Source: Desulfobacteraceae bacterium
GTDB lineage: Bacteria; Desulfobacterota; Desulfobacteria; Desulfobacterales; SKZT01
Direction of reading: 5' to 3'
DNA: 64,000 nt
Assembly (NCBI GenBank): GCA_011389745.1
Contig: JAABTQ010000012.1
Coordinates: 1 to 64,000 of the forward strand
The position numbers and the translations under genes were made by a program. Below the pieces are notes generated by a model. It was not told the DNA's origin and made no database searches. It saw only the letters and a program-made list of their open reading frames with translations. Positions 53,626 to 62,052 of the stretch are shown in pieces (within the stretch, counting starts at the first letter, position 1; the number at the start of each line of letters is the position of its first letter).

Positions 53626-55389
53626 ATGACATTAATTAAAGATACCCATACCAGAGAAGCCATGCAGAGGGCCGAAGAGCTTTATGAGCAAAGAAAGCAA
53701 CTTATGAAGCTTTCCCCCGAACAAGCCATGGAAAAAATTCTGGAGTATAAACACCCGGCTGCGTTAGTCCACTCTTTTGTCGAACAGGATTTTTATTTTC
53801 TGATACATGAAATCGGTCCTGAAGACTGCAACCCGCTGCTGGCCATGGCATCACAAAAACAGTGGGAATATGTCCTTGACATGGAAATCTGGAATCAAGA
53901 CCGGATTGCAACCGGGGATATGACCCGATGGCTTTATTTATTTTTCAACGCTGATTCCAAAAGGCTCATCCAATGGTTTCTTTCCGAAAAAACTGAAATA
54001 ATCGAGTTTTATCTTCATAAATTTTTGAATATCATCATTAGAATTCATGACCAGGACCCATCTGATTTCGGGGACGATTTTTTTACCCTGGATGATACTT
54101 TTTATGTTCGTATTGTCGATTCTGATGAGGAGTCAGACTCTGACATGTTAGATAAGGAGCTTAAGCATCAGTTCCTGAAACATTTTTTGGAAAAACTGGC
54201 TGATTACGACTTTATCCAATACCAGAAAGTACTTTTGGAAACGATCCATGTACTTCCCGCCGAAAGCGAAGAAGAGGCCTATCGTTTAAGAACATTGAGG
54301 CTTGCTGAAAAAGGGTTTCTTCCTTTCAGTGAAGCCATCGGTGTTTACCAGCCCATGACACCCGAAGAGATTGAAAAAAAATTAATTCAATTGAGGCGTG
54401 GCATTAAAGGACCGGAGGATATCATTTTATATCGCATACGTTCTCCTATTTCTCCATCAGAGCTGGCGGATGCTCAGGAAAGCGTATTTTCCCGATCTTT
54501 GAAATCCGTTTCCATTAATGATATGTTGCCCCTGGTTCAATCTGAATTTGCAGCCCTTTGTAATCAGCTGATATCAGCCGATCGGAAGGCTGTTCAAAAC
54601 AGGGATCAGCTGAAAGATGTGGTCAAAAAGGCATGCGGGTATTTAAGCATCGGCATGGAGCATCTATCCGGATTGAGGCAAAAAATGTCTTCCGACCAAA
54701 TGGCGGCGATTATAGAACGGTATCCGATAAAATGGATATTTCGGGCTGGATACGGGCGCGTTTTAATGCTTAAATGGCGTGTTCAAAGATGGCAGCGGAG
54801 CAGTTGGTATCATTCCAAAGGACTTCCCCTCACTTTCTGGGATGAATTACGAATGGGGGTTTTGGGAGGCCTGATGATTAAAAAACCCCTTTTTTTCGAC
54901 AACTACGAAACCGGCGTTCTTTACAGGGAGTTTGAATCAACTGAGGATATAGAAAAAACGGCCGATGCATTAGCAAAGATAATGGCAATGGACAGCTTGC
55001 TTTCCTTAATAAAAATTGATGATCCTTTGCTTGCTTCTGAACATCTTTTGACATACAAAAACACGTTATTGACCCTTTGGACCCGGAATTTTCTCGGGTT
55101 ACCAGAAACACTTACGCCCATATCGGTCGAAAAATTCGGAACTTTTTACCGGAAATTATTTGACCGGAGACCGGACCTTCAACATGATGCTTATCCTGAG
55201 GTTCCAGCCGAAATGAAAAGGAATTTTATCAACTGGTTAATTCAGACAACCGGTCTGGATCGCGATGAAATGTCAAAGAGTCTTGAGGATATGCTTGAAG
55301 AGCTTTTTAACGAAATTGAAAATGAATACACAATGGTTACCCAAAAGGATTTGGATCCAAGATTCGTGAATCTTTTTTTACTGGAGTAG
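53626..55389 (+). CDS. DUF6178-like conserved protein of unknown function
   Basis: 587 residues, soluble, acidic and largely helical, with no signal or membrane segment. The N-terminal half (e.g. [18 protein letters not shown] and [16 protein letters not shown]) matches my recollection of the DUF6178 family found in Desulfobacterales and relatives; no catalytic motif is visible. It lies behind a strong promoter and ends four bases before gatB, so it is co-expressed with the tRNA amidotransferase subunit, though a role in translation is only a positional inference. Confidence 0.6.
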   Translation: MTLIKDTHTREAMQRAEELYEQRKQLMKLSPEQAMEKILEYKHPAALVHSFVEQDFYFLIHEIGPEDCNPLLAMASQKQWEYVLDMEIWNQDRIATGDMTRWLYLFFNADSKRLIQWFLSEKTEIIEFYLHKFLNIIIRIHDQDPSDFGDDFFTLDDTFYVRIVDSDEESDSDMLDKELKHQFLKHFLEKLADYDFIQYQKVLLETIHVLPAESEEEAYRLRTLRLAEKGFLPFSEAIGVYQPMTPEEIEKKLIQLRRGIKGPEDIILYRIRSPISPSELADAQESVFSRSLKSVSINDMLPLVQSEFAALCNQLISADRKAVQNRDQLKDVVKKACGYLSIGMEHLSGLRQKMSSDQMAAIIERYPIKWIFRAGYGRVLMLKWRVQRWQRSSWYHSKGLPLTFWDELRMGVLGGLMIKKPLFFDNYETGVLYREFESTEDIEKTADALAKIMAMDSLLSLIKIDDPLLASEHLLTYKNTLLTLWTRNFLGLPETLTPISVEKFGTFYRKLFDRRPDLQHDAYPEVPAEMKRNFINWLIQTTGLDRDEMSKSLEDMLEELFNEIENEYTMVTQKDLDPRFVNLFLLE

Positions 55390-55393
55390 GTCG

Positions 55394-56827
55394 ATGGTAT
55401 TTGAAAGTGTTATCGGGCTGGAAGTCCACGCACAGCTTAAAACGGAAAGCAAAATTTTCTGCGGTTGTTCCACCCGGTTCGGGGCTCCTCCCAATACCCA
55501 TACCTGTCCGGTATGTCTTGGTATGCCGGGTGTGCTTCCGGTATTAAATAAAAAAGTGGTGGAATATACCATAAAAATGGCCCTTGCCACCAATTGCCGG
55601 ATTGCTTCGGAAAGCCGCTTTGCCCGAAAGAACTATTTTTATCCGGATCTTCCAAAAGGATACCAGATATCCCAGTATGAGTTGCCCATTGCCCAAAGCG
55701 GCTATATCGATATTGAGCCTGAGGGAAAAGAAAAAAAACGGATCGGTATCACACGGATTCATATGGAAGAAGACGCCGGAAAGCTGACCCATGATCCCAT
55801 AAGGCCGGTCAGCTTTGTGGATTATAACCGGACCGGAGTTCCCCTGATGGAGATTGTCAGTGAACCCGACATTCGTTTTCCGGAAGAAGCCGGAGCTTAT
55901 TTGCGGCACCTTCGTGCCATTTTGCAATACCTGGATATTTGCGATGGAAATATGGAGGAGGGAAGTTTCCGATGTGACGCCAACATATCCATTCGTCCCA
56001 GGGGTGCCGAAGTTTTCGGAACCCGAGCGGAAATAAAAAATCTTAACTCCTTTAAACATGTGGAAAAAGCTTTGGAGTATGAAATCATCAGGCAAAAGGA
56101 ATTGATTGCCGATGGGGATCAGGTGATCCAGGAAACACGGTTGTGGGATCCGGATAAAAACATCACCACCTCCATGCGGGGCAAGGAAGAAGCCCATGAT
56201 TACCGATATTTCCCTGATCCGGACCTTCTCCCACTGGTCATATCGGATCATTGGATCGAAGATATCAGAAAAAACCTCCCGGAACTCCCCAATGAAAAAA
56301 AAGAACGGTTTGTCACGGATTACCGGCTTCCCGCCATTGATGCGGAGGTGTTGATATCCAGCAGGGAACTGGCTGATTATTTTGAAGCCTGTGTCCAAAA
56401 TATCAACAATCCCAAACAGGTTTGCAACTGGGTCATGGGACCCCTTTTAGGGCTTTTAAATACTGAAAATAAAACCATTGAAGATTCACCTGTGGACACT
56501 GAACAATTGGCTGGTCTGCTAAAATTGATTGACGAAGGCGTTATTTCAGGAAAAATGGGAAAAACCGTTTTTGATGAAATGGCAAAAACCGGAAAATCTG
56601 CAAAAACAATCATCGAGGAAAAGGGTTTGGTTCAGGTTTCAGATGTTGCGGTTATTGAGGCCATAGTGGCTGAAATCCTTTCGGAGGCCCCGCAGCAGGT
56701 TGAACAATACAAAAACGGTAAAACAAAGGTGGTCGGCTTTTTTGTGGGTCAGGTCATGAAAAAAACCAAGGGGAAGGCAAACCCCCAGGTGGTCAATGAT
56801 GTATTAAAAAAAGCGTTGGAGTCTTAA
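55394..56827 (+). CDS. gatB: Asp/Glu-tRNA amidotransferase subunit B
   Basis: Subunit of GatCAB, which converts Glu-tRNA(Gln) and Asp-tRNA(Asn) to the amidated forms. 477 residues. The kinase-like N-terminal domain has [18 protein letters not shown] with zinc-type cysteines and CPVCLGMPG; central motifs include [17 protein letters not shown] and [11 protein letters not shown]; the C-terminal YqeY-like tail ends [13 protein letters not shown]. gatA and gatC are not in the window. It follows the DUF6178-like gene by four bases. Confidence 0.97.
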   Translation: MVFESVIGLEVHAQLKTESKIFCGCSTRFGAPPNTHTCPVCLGMPGVLPVLNKKVVEYTIKMALATNCRIASESRFARKNYFYPDLPKGYQISQYELPIAQSGYIDIEPEGKEKKRIGITRIHMEEDAGKLTHDPIRPVSFVDYNRTGVPLMEIVSEPDIRFPEEAGAYLRHLRAILQYLDICDGNMEEGSFRCDANISIRPRGAEVFGTRAEIKNLNSFKHVEKALEYEIIRQKELIADGDQVIQETRLWDPDKNITTSMRGKEEAHDYRYFPDPDLLPLVISDHWIEDIRKNLPELPNEKKERFVTDYRLPAIDAEVLISSRELADYFEACVQNINNPKQVCNWVMGPLLGLLNTENKTIEDSPVDTEQLAGLLKLIDEGVISGKMGKTVFDEMAKTGKSAKTIIEEKGLVQVSDVAVIEAIVAEILSEAPQQVEQYKNGKTKVVGFFVGQVMKKTKGKANPQVVNDVLKKALES

Positions 56828-56853
56828 AGTTGAATAGTCCAAAACTATCTGAG

Positions 56854-57032
56854 AAATCCCCCCTATCCCCCCTTTTCCAAAAGGGGGAAGCAAAAAAAGT
56901 CTCCCTTTTCCAAAGGGGGGAAGCAAAAAAAGTCTCCCTTTTCCAAAGGGGGGAAGCAAAAAAAGTCTCCCTTTTCCAAAGGGGGAAAGCAAAAAAATTC
57001 TCCCTTTTCCAAAGGGGGATTTAGGGGGATTT
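56854..57032. repeat. 33-bp tandem amplification of the dispersed hairpin repeat
   Basis: Bordered by AAATCCCCCC and GGGGGATTTAGGGGGATTT of the dispersed family, the interior contains about five units with a 33-base period: starts at 56901, 56934, 56967 and 57000 plus one before. Each unit has CTCCCTTTTCCAAAGGGGG followed by AAGCAAAAAAAGT and can form a small hairpin. There are no spacers, so it is not a CRISPR. Confidence 0.88.
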
Positions 57033-57112
57033 CCAAAGTTTCCCATCAGTACAGTGGGAATTGGATGTCGAGTTAATCTAATTTTTTGCATTTAATTTTT
57101 AAGGAGGAATTC

Positions 57113-58780
57113 TTGAAAAACCAGACCCTGATATATCGTAAGATTAAAACAATAAGCTTTTTTCTTTTATTTATCATATTTTTTTTTATTCCTTTAGTAT
57201 CGGCAGCAGATCCGGTTCGGGTCGTTGTGATTCCATTCAAAATGCATTCCGACCAGGATCTGGGTTTTTTACAAAACGGCATTTTTGATATGCTTTCCAC
57301 TCGCCTCTCCCATCCGGGTGAGGTCGAGGTCGTTACCAAGGAAAAAACCGAAGAATCTTTAAAAGATGTTTCAGGTTCAATAGATGATGCTTTTGCCAAA
57401 ACGGTCGGGGCAAAACTTGATGCCGACTATGTGCTTTTCGGAAGTCTGACGGTCTTTGGCAATAGTGTCAGTATGGATGCAAAAATGGTGGACATGGCCG
57501 GAATAAAACAGCCACTGACCTTTTATCAGCAAAGTCAGGGCATGGATGACGTCATACCCGCGATTAATGAGTTTGCCTCTGAAATTAACCAGAAGGCATT
57601 CGGCAAACAAGTTTCGGTTCAAGCACCCTCCACAGTTCCTGCGCCGGGTCAGACTCAGACACAGTCCATTTATGTCCATCCGGAACGAATGTGGGAAGAA
57701 GATGCCGGCCGGGGAGGAATGATACCGGGATCAGGAAGCCCGTTTATTGTCAGTGGGGCAGGTGGTTTTCAAAAAAGCCGGAATTTTAATTTCGAGGCTG
57801 AAGGTCTCGCTATTGGGGATTTGACCGGTGACGGGTTGAATGAAACAGTAATCATGGCCGGCCGGTCGCTCCATATTTTTCGCAATCAGGGTGGACGAAT
57901 GGCCGACCTGAAAGAAATCAAGGGAGAAAAGTACCATAATTATATCTCCGTGGATGTGGCCGATATCAACAAAAACGACCGGTCTGAAATTTTTGTCACA
58001 TGCCTGAACGTAAATACCAAACTCCTGGATAGTTTCGTATTGGAATGGAGCGGAACCGATTTTGTGCCGATTGCCCAGGGAGAAAAATGGTATTTCAGGG
58101 TTATCACCCATCCGATCGATGGCAAAATGCTGGTGGGTCAGAAAAGAGGCATCGGTACTCTGTTTATGGAAGGTGTTTTCCAACTGGTGTGGGATGGTCA
58201 GGGCTATATAGATCAGGATAAACTTCCTCTTCCAAAAGGAACGGTCCTTTATGGTTTTGCCATGGGAGATCCCACGAACGAGGGATCTGATATGGTTGTT
58301 TCCATGGATGCCGAGGGTCATTTACGGATTTATAATTCCGCCGGAGGCCGGGAGTGGAAAAGCGAGGAACGTTATGGCGGAAGTGAAAAAAATCTCCGGT
58401 TCATAGGTCCGGACAGGTCGGAATCCGAGAGCCGGCTGTTTTTGCCTCATAGAGTTTTTCTTGTGGACTCCAATAAGGACAATAAAAATGAAGTGCTTGT
58501 GGTTAATAATGAGGCGTTTACGGGAAGGCTTTTAAAAAACTATCGGAGATACGGAAGCGGAACTTTTCAGGCCCTGACATGGGATGGTCTCGGGCTGAAC
58601 CCTTTATGGCAGACACAAAAGATATCCGGATATGTCAGCGATTATTACCTGGCGGATATGAACAATGATGGAAACCAGGAATTGGTTGCCACGGTAGTCA
58701 GCCGGCGCGATTCCATTATTACTTCGCCCAAAAGCACGGTGATCTGGTACGATTTGAGCATGCTGGCCCCTTCCAATTAA
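57113..58780 (+). CDS. periplasmic protein with TolB/FlgO-like N-terminal and FG-GAP-type C-terminal domain
   Basis: About 555 residues starting at the TTG at 57113, which is fixed by an AAGGAGG six bases upstream; an ATG at 57086 has no site. A signal peptide (about 15-35, ending VSAADP) leads to a domain with VVVIPFKM, VVTKEKT and ADYVLFGSLTVFGN, as in TolB-N/FlgO/CsgG-like proteins. After a Pro/Gln linker come integrin/VCBS-type calcium repeats: DLTGDGLNE, DINKNDRSE, DSNKDNKNE and DMNNDGNQE. Probably an envelope protein; the substrate is unknown. Confidence 0.82.
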   Translation: MKNQTLIYRKIKTISFFLLFIIFFFIPLVSAADPVRVVVIPFKMHSDQDLGFLQNGIFDMLSTRLSHPGEVEVVTKEKTEESLKDVSGSIDDAFAKTVGAKLDADYVLFGSLTVFGNSVSMDAKMVDMAGIKQPLTFYQQSQGMDDVIPAINEFASEINQKAFGKQVSVQAPSTVPAPGQTQTQSIYVHPERMWEEDAGRGGMIPGSGSPFIVSGAGGFQKSRNFNFEAEGLAIGDLTGDGLNETVIMAGRSLHIFRNQGGRMADLKEIKGEKYHNYISVDVADINKNDRSEIFVTCLNVNTKLLDSFVLEWSGTDFVPIAQGEKWYFRVITHPIDGKMLVGQKRGIGTLFMEGVFQLVWDGQGYIDQDKLPLPKGTVLYGFAMGDPTNEGSDMVVSMDAEGHLRIYNSAGGREWKSEERYGGSEKNLRFIGPDRSESESRLFLPHRVFLVDSNKDNKNEVLVVNNEAFTGRLLKNYRRYGSGTFQALTWDGLGLNPLWQTQKISGYVSDYYLADMNNDGNQELVATVVSRRDSIITSPKSTVIWYDLSMLAPSN

Positions 58781-58816
58781 TCGTGGGGGTTTAGATAAAA
58801 AATTAAATAAAATATC

Positions 58817-58845
58817 TTGACAAGCCATTTATATTCGAGTATGTG
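58817..58845 (+). promoter_or_regulatory. possible promoter for the porin gene
   Basis: TTGACA (58817-58822), a 17-base spacer, then TATGTG (58840-58845), a weak -10. It lies ~240 bases upstream of the porin start, so the TTTAGG array would be in the 5' untranslated region. A second TTGACT abuts the array. Confidence 0.4.
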
Positions 58846-58950
58846 TTCTAAAAAATTGGCAGAAGAAAGCGCTTCGTAAAATGCGTTTGTGGCTATTAAG
58901 CATAACCTGAAAGGAGGGACAAATACCGTCATTTCAGGGTTGACTGCCCG

Positions 58951-59055
58951 TTTAGGTTTAGGTTTAGGTTTAGGTTTAGGTTTAGGTTTAGGTTTAGGTT
59001 TAGGTTTAGGTTTAGGTTTAGGTTTAGGTTTAGGTTTAGGTTTAGGTTTAGGTTT
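58951..59055 (+). repeat. hexanucleotide TTTAGG microsatellite, 17 units
   Basis: Seventeen uninterrupted TTTAGG units plus TTT, ending 31 bases before the porin start codon and about 17 bases before its ribosome site. Array length is a classic substrate for slippage, so expression of the downstream porin could vary between cells. The units are a multiple of three, so an effect on the downstream gene would act through the promoter or leader, not the frame. Confidence 0.97.
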
Positions 59056-59086
59056 CTAATGATTATTCATTAAGGAGGAAAAAAAG

Positions 59087-60394
59087 ATGAAGAAATGTTT
59101 ATCAGCAGTGGTGGCTGTATGCCTGGTGGTTCTGCTTGCGGTTCCGGCAATGGCGTTAGACACTAAATTCAGCGGCCAGTATCGTGTCAGAGGTTTTCAT
59201 AACAGTAACCAAACTCTCAACGATAATGATGCCAGTGATTCCTGGCTGGACATGCGGTTTAGACTTCAGACCGATTTCATGGTATCCGATCATTTAACAG
59301 TCACCGCCCGATTTGATGCTCTGGACAACAAAAGATTCGGAAATTCCGATCTGGGTGATTCGGGTGGCAGGGACCGGGATAATATTGATTTTGACCGGGC
59401 TTATATGACCATCAAAACGGAAATGGGTACGTTCATGGCAGGCCGCATGCAGGGTGGAACATGGGGTACCTTGTTCAACGATACGGAAGGTGAAAGAGAC
59501 AGGCTCAGATGGCACAATAGTTTTGGGGACCTGACCTTGTACACCATCTATGAGAAAAATTCTGAAGGTGACGGAAACAACCCGGTCAGGGGAATCCAGG
59601 GCAATGAGGTCAATGACGAGGATTTCGACATCTATTATCTTGGTGCTGCTTACAAGATGGAAAACATATCCGCGGGTCTTCTCTATGGGTATGTTAATGA
59701 CAAAAGAGGTGTTATATATAGTGATAAATATCATCTGTTCATCCCCTTTGTTATCGGTCAGTTCGGACCTTTCGGGTTCCAGGGTGAATTGAGATATAAT
59801 GGACTGGGTGAAAGAGACCACGATGTTCTTGAAGACCAGGATTTTGATCAGTTGGCCTTTAATGTTGAGGGTACTTTCACCATGGATATGTTCCAGTTTG
59901 AGTTGGGTTATGTCCATGTGGGTGGGCAGGGAAATGAGCCTACAGATGGTAAATTTAAAGGTTATGGCGGGGCTATCGGTGATGACTGGCAAAAAGCCTG
60001 GATTCTTACCAATTCCGAGGATGACGGTATTGCCGAAAATCTTGGCGGAGTGGGTAACCTTTCCACCACCGGTTCCGGTGCGGGCGGACCTCTTCCAATA
60101 TACGGCGCCAATCTTTATTATGGTGGTTTAACGGTTATGCCCATGGAAAAACTGGATGTGAAGTTCATGGCCACCTATGCCAGAACCAACAATTCATTTA
60201 ACAACGTAGATAGCGCTTATGGCGTGGAATATGATATGTTTCTGAACTACAAGATTTTCGATAATCTGACATACTCCTTTATCGCCGCTTACCTGGATGC
60301 CGGAGCATTCTGGAGAGACGTAGCAGATGGACCCGACAGAGACAATCTGGAAGATAACTTCCACCTGTTCAATCAGTTGAGCTTAAGATTCTAA
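59087..60394 (+). CDS. outer-membrane porin-like protein
   Basis: 435 residues. A cleavable signal (MKKCLSAVVAVCLVVLLAVPAMA) is followed by beta-strand-rich sequence with alternating polar/aromatic residues, starting TKFSGQYRVRGFHN and ending in the terminal phenylalanine signature NQLSLRF, typical of outer-membrane barrels. Loops are rich in Asp, Gly and Asn (e.g. GDSGGRDRDN). The substrate is unknown. Ribosome site TTAAGGAGG is strong, and a microsatellite lies in the leader. An intrinsic terminator follows. Confidence 0.88.
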   Translation: MKKCLSAVVAVCLVVLLAVPAMALDTKFSGQYRVRGFHNSNQTLNDNDASDSWLDMRFRLQTDFMVSDHLTVTARFDALDNKRFGNSDLGDSGGRDRDNIDFDRAYMTIKTEMGTFMAGRMQGGTWGTLFNDTEGERDRLRWHNSFGDLTLYTIYEKNSEGDGNNPVRGIQGNEVNDEDFDIYYLGAAYKMENISAGLLYGYVNDKRGVIYSDKYHLFIPFVIGQFGPFGFQGELRYNGLGERDHDVLEDQDFDQLAFNVEGTFTMDMFQFELGYVHVGGQGNEPTDGKFKGYGGAIGDDWQKAWILTNSEDDGIAENLGGVGNLSTTGSGAGGPLPIYGANLYYGGLTVMPMEKLDVKFMATYARTNNSFNNVDSAYGVEYDMFLNYKIFDNLTYSFIAAYLDAGAFWRDVADGPDRDNLEDNFHLFNQLSLRF

Positions 60395-60414
60395 ATTTAG
60401 TATCATAATAAATA

Positions 60415-60454
60415 AAAAAGCCCCGGGGGTTAATATGCCCGGGGCTTTTTATTT
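60415..60454 (+). terminator. Rho-independent terminator after the porin gene
   Basis: GCCCCGGG (60420-60427) pairs with CCCGGGGC (60438-60445), flanked by AAAAA and TTTTTATTT, so it could work in both directions. It lies 20 bases after the porin stop. Confidence 0.92.
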
Positions 60455-60623
60455 ATTAGTACGCCAGTACAATGTTTCGAATTTCAGAAAGCTTCTCCTC
60501 ATACCTGTGAAGGTCCGTTAGCCTCATTTAAGGTTATTTCGAATACGGATTTATTGAGGGTTTTCAACCTGTGCCTGTCATTCTGAGGGAGTAAGTCGCA
60601 GTGGCTTAATTAAAAATTTCACT

Positions 60624-61412
60624 ATGATACCTTTTCCTGAAATCGATCCTGACATTTTTAGTATCGGCCCCATTCGTGTTCGGTGGTATGGCCTGATGTA
60701 TATCCTGGGCTTTCTGGCCTCCTATTTTCTCATTCAAAAGCAAAAGCGTTCTCAAGAGATAGGTCTAAAAGGGGAGCTCGTTCAGGACCTCATGCTCTAT
60801 CTGGTGATCGGGTTGGTTCTGGGAGCCCGCATCGGGTTTTTGCTGTTTTACCAATATTCGGATTGGGGGTATTACCTGTCCAATCCCATAGAGATTATTG
60901 CCGTGTGGCATGGGGGTATGTCATTTCATGGAGGACTTCTGGGAGCAATGGCATCCGGCTGGTGGTTTTGCCGGAAAAAAGGATTGCCTGTTCCGGCTGT
61001 GGCGGACTGTGTAACAGTTACAGTACCGGTGGGTTTGGGATTGGGAAGGATTGGAAACTTTATCAACGGGGAGTTGTACGGGCGTGCCACGGATGTGCCC
61101 TGGGCCATGGTATTTCCTCATGGGGGAGATGTTCCCAGGCATCCGTCTCAGCTTTATGAGGCCATATTGGAAGGCCTGGTTTTATTTCTGATCCTCTGGT
61201 TTTTAAGAAAAAAAGCCTTCAGAGACGGCATGATGGTGGTCTTTTTTCTTTTGTTTTACGGGATATTCCGGTTTTTTATAGAATTTTTCCGGGAGCCTGA
61301 TCCTCAACTGGGACTCCTGTTAGGACACAACTTCAGTATGGGGCAGATTTTATGTTTTTCCATGATGGCAACGGCAGGAATTCTGGCCTTTTTTATTTAT
61401 CGCAAGCAGTAG
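60624..61412 (+). CDS. lgt: prolipoprotein diacylglyceryl transferase
   Basis: Inner-membrane enzyme that adds diacylglycerol to the cysteine of prolipoproteins. 262 residues with about seven membrane segments. Signature motifs: RVRWYGLMYILGF, the catalytic histidine in GGMSFHGGLLGA, and GLGLGRIGNFINGELYGR, followed by the C-terminal PSQLYEAILEG. The start ATG at 60624 has only a weak ribosome signal. It is preceded by a 229-base spacer with a dispersed-repeat fragment (TGTCATTCTGAGGGAG at 60578) and followed by repeats. Confidence 0.96.
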   Translation: MIPFPEIDPDIFSIGPIRVRWYGLMYILGFLASYFLIQKQKRSQEIGLKGELVQDLMLYLVIGLVLGARIGFLLFYQYSDWGYYLSNPIEIIAVWHGGMSFHGGLLGAMASGWWFCRKKGLPVPAVADCVTVTVPVGLGLGRIGNFINGELYGRATDVPWAMVFPHGGDVPRHPSQLYEAILEGLVLFLILWFLRKKAFRDGMMVVFFLLFYGIFRFFIEFFREPDPQLGLLLGHNFSMGQILCFSMMATAGILAFFIYRKQ

Positions 61413-62052
61413 TATTTCCCCTTTAAATCAGCACCGAAGCGACTGTCGTTTCCATCCACAGAATCTTATTTTGGTTACTTTCGATGTCATTCTGAGGAGG
61501 CCAAGAATATCGATTGTTGGTTGGCACGGACACATCGGCCGACGAAGAATCTTCCATCCCTAAGCCCACGGGCTGACATGTATCCCCTCCGTTGTCATTC
61601 TGAGGAGGCCAATAATTTCGATTGTTGGTTGGCATGGACACATCGGTCGACGAAGAATCTTTCATCCCTAAGCCCACGGACTGCCTTATATTCTCCTCCT
61701 TTGTCATTCTGAGGAGGCCAATAATACCGATTCTTGATTGGCACGGACACATTGGCCGACGAAGAATCTCTCGTTTCCGAAAGCTTAGGCCATCTTTTTG
61801 CCATCTAAAGTCAGATCTGATAATCATTGCCGATTTGAGACCTTAGATTCGTCGGTCGCCGTGGTTTCAATCAATAAATCAGAAAATATTTTCTTTTAGG
61901 TATCAAATCGCTGCGAGTCGCTCCCTCAGAATGACAGGTAAAGGATGACTACCAAACCACTCTTTCCATTTCCAGCTTGCCATTTTCCTGATAGTTCCTA
62001 TTTTTTATAAATTCAATGGTCCTGTTTTCGAAAAAAAAAAGTGCTAAAAATA
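61413..62052. other. 640-bp intergenic repeat region
   Basis: Holds the 108-bp tandem repeats listed separately and, near 61904-61933, an inverse copy (CTCCCTCAGAATGACAGGT) of the element upstream of lgt. I see no gene, tRNA or credible promoter; the start of the metallopeptidase at 62053 has no clear ribosome site. Confidence 0.6.
61485..61771. repeat. three tandem ~108-bp TGTCATTCTGAGGAGGCC repeats
   Basis: Units begin TGTCATTCTGAGGAGGCCAA at 61485, 61593 and 61702, a period of 108-109 bases. Each continues through ATTG.TTGGCA.GGACACAT.GG.CGACGAAGAATCT. They are slightly diverged. The family resembles common bacterial dispersed elements with the TGTCATTCTGAG core. Confidence 0.9.

Noticed and set aside
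55544-56398. 284-codon minus-strand frame inside gatB
   Set aside because: Antisense shadow of a clear housekeeping gene with no domain of its own.
56868-57032. Possible CRISPR array
   Set aside because: 33-bp units are directly adjacent with no variable spacers and no cas genes nearby.
58951-59055. Telomere-like TTTAGG repeats
   Set aside because: The resemblance to eukaryotic telomere repeats is only in the motif; the array is internal, between bacterial genes, and best explained as a microsatellite.
59294-59992. 232-codon minus-strand frame inside the porin gene
   Set aside because: Antisense shadow of the porin; no ribosome site or recognised domain.
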